Source: Liolophura sinensis (Eukaryota; Mollusca; Polyplacophora; Chitonida; Chitonidae). Taken from it: a DNA stretch of 64,000 bases. Below, piece by piece: positions 1 through 12,705 of this stretch; positions within the stretch are counted from its first letter, which is position 1; every line of letters starts with the position of its first letter. A program made the translations under genes and the position numbers. The notes beneath the pieces are model-generated. The model ran no database searches, had not been told where the DNA came from, and saw nothing but the letters and a program-made list of their open reading frames with translations. The stretch is taken from positions 24,345,265-24,409,264 of the forward strand of contig NC_088303.1 of the NCBI RefSeq assembly GCF_032854445.1, given 5' to 3'.

Positions 1-1060
1 AATGAATATACAGTTGTTCTGTTCTTCAATAGATGTATGAGAGAAGCAAACATATGTTTGCAACGTAACGTTTTGCCTTATAGTATAGAGCGTATTCGCA
101 AAAGGTAGCTATCTTCTCCTGAATGGGAACTCTCTTGCGTTGCTTTCTGTGTGATAAACAGCTGACGAACACTAGCTTGTTTAAATGGAAACACTTCCCA
201 GAAAAGAGTTCTGGAAGTTTCAGATCAATAAACAAGATGCATCATCCTTTCTTAACAGACATATTGTAAAACTTGCTATATTATGTGATATTCAGGAAAA
301 AAACACACATGCTTTTTATGAACTTTTATGAAAAGTTTCTGAAACGTTTCTTTGTCAGGTTGCTTTTGTGCACCATATTTATTTATTTATTTATTTTATT
401 GGTGTTTTACGCCATACTCAAGAATATTTCCTTCAAACGACGGCAGTCAACATTATGGTAGGAGGAAACCGGGCAGAGCCCGTGGGAAACCCGCGACCAT
501 CCGCAGGCTGCTGCAGACCTTCCTACGTTCGGCCGGAGAGGAAGCAATTTGAACTCACAGAGACAGCATTAGTGAGAGGCTCCTGGGCCAGTGTGCCGCG
601 CTGGCGTGCTAACCCCTTTGGCCACGGAGGCCCAATGCGCCACAATTAAGATACCTCTTAAAATCACTTTCAGAAATAGCCAATGTTACGGACAGATTTT
701 CTGATGAAAAGTTGACAGTTTTGCAAACCAATACCCAAAATTTCGATACCTCATTTAATTTACATTAACTTACATTGCTAAGGTAAGCAAATAAACAATT
801 CAGGCAACTGCTGAATCTGTCGGAAATTTGGCTGAGTCAAACGTGCAGTTCAAGGGTTTTATACTGATATGGTCAACATAGAAACACATTTCAAATATAT
901 TCATACGGTTTGGAACGTTTCATTCCAAAGATTACCCCTTTGCCTTGGAATCCAAATCTCTCTCTCTCTCTCTCTATACACATAATCAATTCGAAAGGCA
1001 TGGGACAAAATAACGACGATGACTACTTGTTATGCACTGATTGTTTTCTTTAATTACCAG
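1..1060. other. Non-coding flank / intron upstream of the first visible transglutaminase exon
   Basis: No exon recognised. The first visible transglutaminase exon opens behind a good acceptor (taattaccag, 1051-1060), so this stretch is most likely intron of that gene, whose 5' exon(s) would lie here unrecognised or outside the window. It holds a near-complete SINE (about 376-635) and a short (CT)n run at about 958-976. Short open frames here overlap the SINE or lack any family resemblance. Confidence 0.6.
376..635 (-). mobile_element. tRNA-derived SINE with Nin-DC-like 3' part, near full length
   Basis: Read on the minus strand it has a tRNA-like head with an A-box-like GTGGC segment and a B-box-like region, then a conserved body (about 375-545 on plus) that ends in a TTTA-rich tail. 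The plus-strand signature is ggtgttttacgccatactc, then aagaatattt, then gaggaaaccgggcagagcc. The same signature recurs at many places in the window. The body resembles the Nin-DC domain as I remember it; this is not checked against a database. Confidence 0.85.
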
Positions 1061-4000
1061 GTACAGCGCGACGTCGTACGATAAGGCCACCTGAAGATGA
1101 AATGCGACAGATCCTCCAGGTTAAAGGTGTTGATCTCCACATCGCGGAGAATACCAAAGCTCACCACACTGACAAGTATGAGCAGACGGAAGACCGTAAG
1201 ACGGATGATGGGAAGGATGAGTCAGCAGAATTGGTGGTCAGGCGGGCGCAGACTTTTGACCTTACCTTGACCTTTGATCGACCTTTCCAGGCTGATGGTG
1301 ACAATATTCAGCTGATCTTTCAGATTGGTAAGCAAAAAACTTTGGATGAAACAAAGGAATCTTCTAGTTTACATCATCTAAAGCGAAACAGAAACGATCT
1401 GTAACCCTTCAAACTTCCTCTCGCGAAAGACGCTCTTTATATTTCATTGAACAAACATCTGATATTCTAGACCAATATTGATTCATCTGAAGAAAATGTA
1501 ATATATTGCTTGGACTTCTCGTAAATCACATGTTTACTGACTGTCAAACTGTTTTATCCGAATAAGGAACCATGCCACGCCCACAATGGCAGACCATGGT
1601 GACAGTGCCCGTCAAACAAGCTGGCACTGGCTCGAGTGATGGTACCGCCGTCAGCCGAGCTTGGAGTGCCACCATCAAGTCCCAAGAAGGAAACTCACTG
1701 TTGGTCTCGGTTTATATCGGCTCTGATTGTATTATTGGCGAATGGGATTTGGCTGTGTACAGCGTCATGCATAAATCAGGAGAGCGGCCCAAGATATTTG
1801 CGTACGACCACCCAGATAACATATTCATTCTCCTGAATCCCTGGAGCCGCGGTAAGCCTAACTTCTCTTTGGCTAAACTGTTATGTCTTAAGAACGAGGC
1901 TCTTGATTAGGAGGTGCCGTTTTGAAATTTTTGATTGGTTAGGTTGTGTCGAACGATACATTTTAAGATATAAATGTAAATGTAACCTTTGACTCAAGAG
2001 AAAAAAACCCACATTTACTATTTTTTCCATATTTTTTTCAACGTGTCGATTATCTCCAGCAAGTTCCTGTAGCCGAAATATTTGCTCTCACTGTTTGAGG
2101 ATTCTCAAACGAAACTTAATTCTTTATTCCACATTATTTTCGAATAGAATAGAACAAACAAACCAAACCGGTTTAGAATATCATATGAGTACAAGCATAA
2201 GTTGCAAATATGTTTGGATGCAACATGTAAATTCGAAGCAGAATCGGAACAGGGCCTGCATAGGAACAGATAAGTCCATCCATTCGTAACCCGTGAATTG
2301 GATCCATTTCTATTCTTTTAGACGACACGGTGTACTTGGATAATCAAGAGTTGTTGAATGAATATGTGCTCAACGACACCGGTGGCATCTTTGTCGGTAA
2401 CTACAAGCAGTTCCGACCCAGACCTTGGTTCTTCGGCCAGGTATGTACTAGAACGAGCTATTATCCAATTTAGTCATTTTGGTGAATCAGGTATCGCAAC
2501 GCATAATGGCGAGAGCATAATTGTTTTATATATATACATTTAATTAGTAATTTCACTGGTGTGTACGTTAACAGAAAAATATTGCGTTCAATAATAATAA
2601 GCCTAACAAAAAAGTTATAATTTAACACTGATGGCAAACTTGATCTATACGTAATCCTTGTTGTTTGTTGTTTTTCGCCTGTAATGTTTGTCAGTCTCTC
2701 CTGTGACAGTTTGAAGACGGGATTCTGGAAATAACACTTCACCTGCTGCGAAGAGCGTTCGGTTACAGAATCTCTACTGCTATGGCCGACCCTGTACAGA
2801 TCAGCCGTGCGCTCTCCAAAATGGTACGTAGAACACTTTCGTGCTGTATACTGCAACATTGGTTTGTATCTTGAATGACCATGACCTGGCCACATAGAGT
2901 CACGTGGCCACATGGGCATGTATCTGCACGGTGTTGAATAAAATCGCCACATATCGCCCATATGTTGCCACTGAAGCAATGGTGAATTATTTTGATCGTC
3001 GAGAACTTACAAGATGGAACAGGTGCATAAAACATTCCTCATGTCTTTCCGACATCATTGGAAACTGTCCGTTGCTTCTCTTCGCATGACCTAATTTTAT
3101 ACATTATACACTTTCTTAATTCTTTGCAGAATTGTGTTGAACATTGTTGTGGAAAATGCATGATATTACGATTATTGCCCTGCATAGTCTTATGGTTGAA
3201 CTAATGGTCATACGAATGTCTATTAAGATTTGCCGTGCATGGTGTAAAACCAAGAATGGCATATGACTTTCCATTTGTAATCAGCTACCTTACTTGGTTG
3301 CAGGTGAATGCGAACGATGACAGAGGTGTTGTAATTGGGCGGTGGGACGGAGAGTACTCGGATGGTAAAACCCCTTCGTCATGGACCGGAAGCGTCTCCA
3401 TCTTGGATCAGTACGAAAAGAGTGGCGGGGCCGTCAAGTACGGTCAATGCTGGGTGTTCTCCGGAGTCCTAACAACAGGTTACAATAAATTCAAAACTCA
3501 TTTCTCAAAACACACATTGCGCCTGGGGTATTCTACCTGTAAATACATTAATAGCTGTGTCTTCTGTTTCATCCAAAGCCTCTCCAAGTATCGTGGTTTC
3601 ATACACACACATAGAAAATTTTTCGTCTGAAATACCTACATTTTCATTCATGGCACTACGAGAGAAGCCGTGCTTGTTTCATTCAGCATTGCTACAGCGA
3701 TAATATTAACTGTAATGCTTTCTAAAACAGTGTTGTTACCGTCCTGGGTCAGGAAGACAGCCAACCTTGTTGGAGTAAATACAGCATTACTGGCAAAATG
3801 AAAACTCATTTAGATTCAAATAAACGCATCACATCACTAACAAAAACGTTTGTTATTCTAGGCTGGACAAGATGATTTATGTAATAAAAACTGATTTCTT
3901 GCTCAGTAACGATTAAAAGTTGCTGTGAAACAGAAGTTTTGATGTTAAACAAAAATCTGTATGCGATATGGTTTACTTGCGTTGCTCACATGACACACTA

Positions 4001-4207
4001 AACCAAAACCTCCGCTATCTGTAAAAAGAATGTGATCCTAAACGACTTAAAATCCTGTCATGTCAGCTAGACAAATAGATATACTTTATTTATCGTCGGT
4101 TTACAAAAGAAATTATCACCGACCTAACAGCTAAGAAAACATACACATAGATATCATCATAAAGGAAAACAATACATTAAGAAGAAAACAGACCCGTTTG
4201 ACACCTG

Positions 4208-4280
<73 letters not shown>

Positions 4281-7200
4281 ATACAAATACCATTAGACAA
4301 AAAATAAATATTAAGGATAGCTGCCTTGCCTAGTTAAAACTTATTTAAATAAAGAAATACTTTAATAAGTGCATTCAGTATACAATCCATGTATATAAAT
4401 CTAAACTTCACAGACGCATCCGGTTGTATTGTATGCTACAGAAATAATTTATTGGTTCGTTTTTTTAAAAATTATATATTGTTTTTGTACATTAGTATAT
4501 GATAAGAAAAATGGTATGGGGGCTGAGGAAATTAGGTCTCGATTTCTTTCCAAGTGGATACCCGCTTTTTAAATACTTCAAGTCAGCTGTTTGGATATAG
4601 TTCACACTCTATGGTTGTATACTCGCCAACCCTGTACACCGAACACAATTACATATTTTCGGCATTTCCTCGCCAGTTTGTCGTGCCATTGGTCTGCCGG
4701 CGCGGAGTGTCAGTAACTTCAAATCTGCTCATGACACTGACGGGAACACCACGATAGACAGGCACATCAAGTTTGACGAGAATGGCGACGTGGTCTTCCT
4801 TAACGAGAGAGACAAGGATTCTATTTGGTAACGTTCTTATAATTACCTCAAACATGTATGACATTGTGTTATTTTACAAATAAAGTATGGTCTCGACACA
4901 GTTTTATCCTCAGTCATCGTTGAATTCCGAAAGCTTCTCATAAGGTTCAAAGTTTGTAAGGTCATAGTGTCATCTATATTCCATTGTACCACCTAAGCGG
5001 TCATTAGAGTTCTTGTTGACAATATAGAAAATGTCTTAACCTAAATGCACAGGTTGACACGCTCATCTCATTCTGGCAAACCTCTAAGGAAAACTTTTTA
5101 TTAACGGAGCATATTGGAAGTTTTATGTATAGTGTATTAATTCTATGAATTTCTATGTATAAGTATTCGCTTTAGCATATTAATCATACCAAGTTACGAA
5201 GCCAATTACTTAACTACAGTTAGTTATGTCACGTGGTAATGTTTATCTCGGATTTTCCTACATGTGTTGCGCAGGCGCCTGAGTGGTGATGCAAAAACAC
5301 AAACCTTCCGAAAATTTTGATGCAATGTATGAAATGCAAAAAAAATATATGAGTTGCTTAAATGTTTGCTGTTTTGCGGTCAGGAATTTCCACGTGTGGA
5401 ACGACGCCTGGATGACACGACCCGACCTCCCGGAAGGGCATAATGGATGGCAGACTATCGATTCTACACCACAGGAGCTCAGTGAAGGTAAGCTCAAATA
5501 CTGTCTTGTCAGACAGAGTTTCAAAATCTTTTTAATTCAGGATTACACATTTCATTTTATACACTCAAAAAAAGTAGATTCAACATATAAATATTGCGGT
5601 ACATTCTGTTCATTCAACATATAAATATTGCAGTAGGCTAACACGATGTATGTTTCTTACAGAGTATAACACACTATAATGTTATAATATCATACAATAC
5701 ATTGTAGCATCACTCAGACAGCAGACTTTATGTAAATATTTCATTGTTTTGAGATCATTGTTTTTGTCTAATGAATACTAAATATTGAAGACTCTCTAAT
5801 TAAAGAAATGATTAACACTTTGCATAACCCAGAAAATTGACGACATCTATGCTGGTTATAAAAGATGATCACCTATTAATTTATAGCGTGGAAAAGTATG
5901 GTGTCGGTAATCGTTGACGAACATGAGAAAAGCCATTTATCACCTAACCCATTGTGTGCTCTAGGCTCGTTTCAATGTGGACCCAGTCCAGTGGCGGCCT
6001 CCAAATCGGGGAAGATCCACCTTCCCTACGACACGCCTTTTGTCTTTGCCGAAGTGAACGGCCATGTTGTATACTGGGAGATGAAGAGTGACACGGAATG
6101 GAAGCAGGTCCACGTGGATAGATTCGAGTGAGTTTTTATTCCCACTGGTTAGATTATCTTGATTCTCGCTTCAGCATTAAACTGCATGTGTTCTTGTGTT
6201 AGTCCAGTTACTTTTCACGTCGTGTAACGTTTGCTTATCTACACGTATTCAACATACACCTCATGACGATAACAGAAATCTTTGAAAACAACCCTTCAAC
6301 ACTGCCCCTTCCCATCACTACCCTCCCCCCTCTCCTCCCTCAAGTCGAATCCACCCCTCGCTGCGATATGACCGAGATAGAGCCGATGTGATTAAAAGCC
6401 ATTAATACTCATTCATAAGCCTTTCACATTAAAAGTCAAACATTCATATTTTACATTCCGGAACATTTCCGGTGTGGTTAAAAGACTCAATTCCAATCTG
6501 ACATTCTGCAATATTGTCGATGCGGCGAAAAGCTATAATCATTCATTTATTCAAACCATCAGTAACGTACATGCCAATAATATCCAAATCAAATTTGGTA
6601 TCCATCGAGCGCTAACGTTTTGTCCCTGGCCCACGCGTTTTAATAAGTATGTATCCTTGGTAAACAGGGTTGGTGCTTACATCAGTACGAAGGTTCCTAA
6701 TGGGAAGGCTCTCACCAGTCTGGCCTGGGGCGCTAATAACCCGGACCGGGAGGATATCACACATCTCTACAAACACCCCGATGGTAGGTATAATGAGTTG
6801 TACCCTTTGTGACTGCGTGTTAACAGTCTAATTTACATTTTGCCTATTCGACAGGTTTAGTGCAGAAAAAACGATCACTTTGTCATGAAGGTTGTCATAT
6901 AATCAGGTTGGCAGGAAGTCTGTTAGATGGCCTAGAAAGTCTGTTAGGTGGCCCAGGACGTCTTGTAGGTCTTGCCTAGTCTTGCCCTGAAATTTTTCAG
7001 GGCCCTCACTAGGTTGTCAGGGCATCCTGAAGCTTTCGGGCTGCTCTGGAGATTGTCGACTTTTGTTGAAGATTAGCAGACTATCCGAAAGCGTAGCGAG
7101 TTTGTTAAATTGGCAACTATAAATACTAACAATAGCTAGAATCATGTGCAGCGCATCATGTGATAATCAGTGTAAACGTACACCATACTTAAAGACAGAA

Positions 7201-10200
7201 ACACATATTAAGTTAACATAGACACTGTATGATTTCACCAAAATAGTTTAAATTTTTACAGGAATCGAGTATCATTGCATAGAGTTTTTTTTCTGTCTGT
7301 GTAAAACACTGACGTTAAAAAGCAAAATATCTTCACAATATAAAACTGACGTTCTCTTGTGAAATACAATTTTCTGAAATCCAATCATCACACGAATAAC
7401 ATTTTAGCCATTATCCTTGACCATTTACAAAAGTGATAACAATCTCACCCCCTGTGTCACTGGCCAATCACCACATGGGCAACTTCCCAACACAATTTCT
7501 TTACCAACCATAAAACGGAACATCTCAAGACAAGTCTTATTAGAGGTTTATTTTACTTGAGCTGAATTAAAAGGTTACTGTAACAAGACAAAAACTCACT
7601 CTGATAGACCCAACCTAAAAATGACCTTATTTCCTCTGTAGGAAGCCCACAGGAAGAGACAACCATGGCGGAGGTCACAAAACAGCTTGAGTTGGGCCTA
7701 AAGTACGAACAGCCTAAAAAGGTAAGCGTTGCCTGTAACTGGCATGTGCATTCTTCAACACAAGCTTTCTTCTTTTCTTTTTTTGTTTTTTTTTTTTGAT
7801 TGGTGTTTTACGCCGTACTCAAGAATATTTCACTTATACGACGGCGGCCAGCATTATGGTGGGTGGAAACCGAGCAGAGGGGAAACCCACGACCATCCGC
7901 ACGTTGCTGGCAGACCTTCCAACGTACGGCCGGAGAGGAAGCCAGAATAAGTTGGTCTTGAACTCACGGCGACCGCATTGGTGAGAGGCTTCTGGTTCAC
8001 TACGCTGCGCTAGCGCACTAACCGATTGAGCCACGGAGGCCCCTCTTCAACACATAACCACACTATACCAAATACGTGTTAGTGAAAAGAATCAATACTT
8101 CTCTCATAGACAATCTGAGGTTTAACTTTGAGCCAACACCACTATCAAATAAACCCTAACCGAGATAAACCCAGACGTTTGTTAATCATGAGACAACGCG
8201 TTGCTTTCGTTAACTTCTCAACATCTAAACGCCATTGTATGAAGCAATTCTTTTATGATTATTTACTAGGAATTCCTATTCATTGATTTCACACCTCAGG
8301 TTTTCGGAATGGCGTTTATGGCTCAGGGTCAAAAACACTTTATGATTCTTTTTTTTTTAGTCGCTTTTTTCGAGTCGCTTTAGTACATTCCAACATTAAT
8401 GTCACCCTGAACTAAACCGGCGACGTGTTCACTAGCGTGTGCGAAAGTGGACGTGTTCTTGGCAACTTGGGAATATAACTTATGAGAAAGGTGAATAAGA
8501 TGTCCTGAAAGATGTAGCTGTATCATTGTACAGACAGGTTTCTGAAATGGAAGTCTGCTTGTCTGCTAGCGAATAAAACTTATGAGAATAAAATGCCCTT
8601 AAAAATGCCATTTTCGTTGTTGACAAAACTTTGTGCAAGTGGAAGTTGACATGTGCTTAGCCAAATCTTGTTAGTCATGTTACTGATAAAACTTGTTACT
8701 AAAAAGATCTCAAAGACGTACGTGTAGCTTTATCATTGTTTACTTACCTGCAGGAAGTGACAGTTCGCCTTCAGGACATCGTGTCTGTGTATGCTGGCGA
8801 GGAGATCCAACTGGTCGCCATCATTGACAACAACTCCACCAAGGTGCGTAATGTGACCGTCGGCTTGTCCGCAACCACAACAACCTACGACGGCGTCGGG
8901 GTCAAGGACATCGCCACGATGAATTTCAAGAAGGAGCCCATCCAACCAGGCCAAAGTAAGACGATCAGTGCATGACCTTGTCCAAAAACCGAAGCCACTG
9001 CTCCTACCACACCTAAAACGGTTTGATATTGGCTTGTGTAGGGCATACAGGGCTAGTGTCTGTTTTAGTTCTTCCTAGCACATTTATTTCTCGCCGGCGT
9101 TTTTTAAATGATTTACACAGTAAAATCTGTTTTGGTGAAGAAAACTGGACACCATCTTTTAAACACCATCACGCTCCAGAAGTTATATAGAATCAACGAG
9201 TGTAGGCATGTCAAACCTCAAATAACTAGGGGCACTTCATTGCATTTGTCAATGTTTAATATTCATCTATTATGTAAATCAAAGGTTCAAGTTCGACATT
9301 GGCATATACCACTGGTAAACCTTGAATGGTTATTCCAAGTCAGTTATCTAACGAACCATTTCCAAAACAACCTAAAACACCAGTTCACATAGGAATATGT
9401 AAGAAATAATATATAAATAGTAAATAAAGCTGTTAACATGTAAGATAGAGGTAGTCGTCAGTGTTCAGTGGTGTGTGAATACAGTCGGTATTCTAGGCAT
9501 GACACCAAATTCAGATTCCAAGCTCATAGCCTGAATAATTTCAAGGCCGAATACAAATATAGATATGCATCGATCATAATGCGACTCCGTGTTATTCTTC
9601 AGGTAGACGGGTGGAGTTGAGGATCGGATCTGACAAGTACCTGGGCCACCTGATTTCTAATGGATCTATAACAGTCCGCGCCCAAGGCCGGGTCGTGGAG
9701 ACAAGCGAATCCTTCGTGGCCATGGACAATTTTATCGTCAAGCCTCCAGAACTGAGTGTTGAGGTACAAAACTTAACTTTGTTCCGTCAATCAGACATCT
9801 GCTGTATACGAGGGATGTATTTTTGTCAACTTCTATACTGTATATTCACACTTTTGCGATAATCCTAACCTGGACTACGGTACAAAAGTGTTATGTACAC
9901 TACAAGTGGCTGAATATTTGCATATTATGATGTATACGGTATATGAAGGCATCATAGCATTTGTCAGAACAACCGTAAGAGAATATATGCCCCACGTTAC
10001 TCAAACGCTGTTGTTGTTCTCCACAGGTGGAAGGAGATGTGTACGTCAGGAAGCCTTTCAAACTGATGATATCCTTCACCAACCCCCTTAAAGTGCCCCT
10101 TACAGGCTGCAAACTGGAACTATCTGGCCCAGGGCTCATGGGAAGGACCTTCACAATTGAACCACGTCAAGTGTAAGACCATCAGAAAACTACGCATTTA

Positions 10201-10909
10201 TATAAATTATATTAATACGTTGTTCAAATGTAACTATTAACAGGTCGTAAAAGTATTGGAATTTTAGTCAGATTGTGAGGTTATTCAGCTCAAAATAATT
10301 TCAACATTTGGCCTACTTCAGTTTTTTGCATTTTAAGTATATCATAAGAAATATATTAAAAAGTCCCACTGAACAGTATCGTAATGATGGATTCCTGCAT
10401 GCTATTTGTGACAGTGAATGTATGAGATGGCATGCTATTAAAAGTAGCTTTTGTCGGCTATGGTCATATGATACATATATAAGTGATTATCTCCCATTCC
10501 TAACAGCAATTTGTTTATTCTGTTTCTTTATTGCTTTTTTAGACAATATATATGCTATTTGTAACATTGCTTCTATACTGTTTATCACTGTAATCGTATG
10601 CTGTTTGCAACAGCGCTTCTACGCTGTTTGTAACATTTGTGCTTCTATACTGTAATCGTATTTTATTTGTCACAGAAACTGTATGCTGTTTGCAACGTTG
10701 TATGCATGTTATTTGTGACGATTAACAACATAACTGACTGTTCATGTTTGTGTTACGCTGTACACAGGACTGTTCCTGCTGGTGGTCGATTTTCGGAAAG
10801 CCTTTCTTTAATCTCACGGAAAGCAGGAGTTAAAGAGCTCGTGGTAACCTTGGATACGAATGAGCTTCCGGACATCTTCGGGATGAAGGCGGTGTATGTC
10901 TACTTCTGA
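1061..10909 (+). CDS. Transglutaminase (annulin / factor XIII-A-like), 5'-partial, 14 exons
   Basis: Calcium-dependent protein-glutamine gamma-glutamyltransferase, which cross-links proteins through glutamine-lysine isopeptide bonds. Exons: 1061-1327, 1567-1851, 2322-2440, 2710-2823, 3304-3478, 4677-4827, 5384-5487, 5965-6127, 6668-6783, 7642-7721, 8754-8955, 9603-9763, 10027-10172, 10768-10909 (stop TGA). All phases join without conflict and give 740 visible residues. Order: N-terminal beta-sandwich ([15 protein letters not shown]), catalytic core, two C-terminal beta-barrels. The triad is visible: Cys310 in YGQCWVF, His373 in NFHVWNDAW, Asp396 in IDSTPQE; the oxyanion Trp288 is in SSWTGS. 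The His-Asp spacing of 23 equals that of human TG2. No signal peptide can be judged because the start is missing. The family assignment is firm; which paralogue it is remains open. Confidence 0.95.
4208..4277. repeat. (CA)n/(AT)n microsatellite
   Basis: A short (CA)n run passes directly into about 30 uninterrupted AT dinucleotides, inside the transglutaminase intron between exons 5 and 6. Nothing else is seen in this 1.2-kb intron. Confidence 0.95.
7795..8042 (-). mobile_element. tRNA-derived Nin-DC-like SINE, near full length
   Basis: Same family as the copy near position 376, in the transglutaminase intron after exon 10. On plus it runs from gattggtgttttacgccgta through gaggaagccaga to gagccacggaggcccc. 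On minus the head reads GTGGCTCAATCGGTTAGTGC (A-box-like) and a GTTCAAGACC B-box-like motif lies about 50 nt downstream. A T-rich tail is present at 7768-7797. Confidence 0.9.
10500..10740. repeat. Degenerate minisatellite in the last transglutaminase intron
   Basis: Loosely repeated units built from tgctgtttgcaac, gcttctatactgt and atttgtaacatt motifs. The array ends about 30 nt before the acceptor of the last exon (10768). The intron sequence just before that acceptor (gttacgctgtacacag) is itself unit-like. Copies are too diverged for a fixed period. Confidence 0.55.
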
Positions 10910-11515
10910 GGAACTTAACAGATGAGGATCACTCTTGACATCGGCCCACTCTTAGTTGACCTCTTACAATTGTTTTTCCTTTCATTTTAGTCATGACACG
11001 GAGTATGAATCCGTTGTCCCTTTATGTTACATCTATATATGCTAGTTAATGTATCGCTTTTTAAAAGTATATAAGAAGTACACAAAATTATATTATTCGT
11101 ATTAAGCATGAAATCTAGCATTTACAGTTCTTCTATAAACTAAACATACTGAAGAAGCATAATTATCTTCAGAATTTATTTGCTTTATTCACTTATCGGA
11201 CGCACGACTTGACAACTTGACAGCTTTCGCCGAGATGCATAACCATTTTGTTTTGTGCCTTTCAACTGACCACATATAATACTCGTCTATACCTGTGTAT
11301 ATGTATGTGGAATAAAAAGAATGAAAACACTCGAATCTGCTGGCATTTTTTTGTATCATATACTGTTAAGCACAGACCAAATTTGTGTTATCGGAGCCTT
11401 GGGAACATTTTTAGGAATTTCTTTTATTGAAGAGGATCTCTGTCAAAAATTCTACTCATGTGGTCATTCAGAGGGTTAAAAAAAAGCTATTACAAGTTAA
11501 AATGTTAAATAAAAC
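10910..11515 (+). other. Probable 3' UTR and downstream flank of transglutaminase
   Basis: Follows the TGA at 10907-10909. A canonical AATAAA lies at about 11311-11316 and would give a 3' UTR near 0.4 kb. No further coding sequence is recognised. The assignment as UTR is inference from position and the poly(A) signal only. Confidence 0.4.
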
Positions 11516-11881
11516 TTAAACATTTGGCAGGACTGTTGTAGCCTGACCACAGAAAGGGAGAATTGGATGAATGGAAACGTACGTATGGTCTTTACTGCTC
11601 CCTGGTGTGGAAATTTCCCGCGGACCACTAAAACTCGTCAAAGGGATTGCTTTCCATCGGTCTCTAGGAATAAAGTGGGCCTCGCTGATTGAGCATGGAA
11701 TCACCCTTGACCAATGACGTCGCAGGGTAGATTCCAGTTCTCGTTGGTCCTGCTGCAACTTTAAGTCAGGAGGTTTGTCAAGTACTTGGCGAAGGGCGGT
11801 GGTTTTCTCTTCTTTCGTGCACCCATAAACCTCGCAGCTGCCATATAGAAGTGAAAAATCCTTGAAAACAGCTTTTAACAC
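11516..11881 (-). CDS. Unidentified 366-nt open frame, possible exon or fossil
   Basis: About 121 codons open on minus, rich in charged residues and with non-repetitive composition (segments such as LRRHWSRVIP and SEAHFIPRDRWKAIP), unlike the satellite-derived frames nearby. There is no ATG at its start; an in-frame TGA lies just upstream, and internal AG dinucleotides could serve as an acceptor. I do not recognise the family. It could be the last exon of an unseen minus-strand gene, a piece of an old transposon, or chance. The flanking 11940-12060 stretch is low-complexity A/T-rich DNA with no coding signal. Confidence 0.25.
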   Translation of the reverse strand: MLKAVFKDFSLLYGSCEVYGCTKEEKTTALRQVLDKPPDLKLQQDQRELESTLRRHWSRVIPCSISEAHFIPRDRWKAIPLTSFSGPREISTPGSSKDHTYVSIHPILPFCGQATTVLPNV

Positions 11882-12244
11882 CGATCACATTTTAATACTG
11901 AAAATAAAAATTAGCAAAACATTACGGAACCGTAAGAGTGACATGGTGAAAAAAAAAATACGTGGGGGAAAAAAATTACATGAGAAAAAATAAATTTTTG
12001 GAGGAAAAATAAATTTTTGGAAGAAAAAGTATTTTTTTAACCCCCAACTTTTGGGCCCCGACATATTGACCAATCATAAGTGTTACGCTATAATCTCATC
12101 TATATATATGGGGCTACTGCCTGATCGTCAGTGCCATTATGCTTTTGCAAATTAACTTGTAAATTATATTTTCTCAGTCCCAAAAAAAGTTCTTTGGGGC
12201 GACGAGGAACGCCAACATGATTTATAGTATAACCTCCTACAGTG

Positions 12245-12705
12245 TGACCGGCCCCGATAGCACAGTTGGTAGAGCGTCCGCTTCGGGACCAGTAGATCCA
12301 GGGTCAATCCTGGGTTGAGTCACACCTAAGACCTTAAAAGAGGTAATTGTAACTTTCTCCCTTGTCGTCCAGCATGAAAGGGATAGTGGCTGACCCATGC
12401 AGAATAATGGCTCGGGCGGTCGGCTTACTTGCCTTCGGTAAGTCGTCTCAGTGAAACAGCACTAGATAAAAGAGTCCTGCAACAAGGAGGCATGAATGGG
12501 GATAGTCCAACGACTGGTTGACCCGTATCAGTATAATGGCTCGGGCGGGGCGGCTTACTTACCTTCGGTAAGGCGCCTCAGTGAAGCAGCACTAGATAAA
12601 AGGGCGGTGGAAATTACATGCACTCTAAGGATTCCTTCGTCGTCATATGACTGAAAAAATTGTTAAGTACGACGTTAAACACCAAGCACTCACTCACTCA
12701 ATATT
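12245..12705 (+). mobile_element. tRNA-derived SINE, second family, with internal duplication
   Basis: The head is tRNA-like: GATAGCACAGTTGGTAGAGC (A box) at about 12256 and a GGGTCAATCC B-box-like motif at about 12300. The body contains ggctcgggcgg and cttacttgccttcggtaagt. The 3' end reads gtacgacgttaaacacc and then repeats ACTC. A second copy lies at 59742-60107 in reverse orientation. In this copy a block of about 120 bp (ggctgaccc through agcactagataaaag) occurs twice, at about 12388-12482 and 12513-12602. No protein is encoded, as expected for a SINE. Confidence 0.85.

Noticed and set aside
2470-2979. 169-codon minus-strand frame
   Set aside because: Antisense to a transglutaminase exon and intron; no family resemblance, and the plus-strand exon joins in phase with conserved neighbours.
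12388-12602. Two separate SINE insertions instead of one with a duplication
   Set aside because: Only one tRNA head and one tail are present; the repeated part is an internal block.
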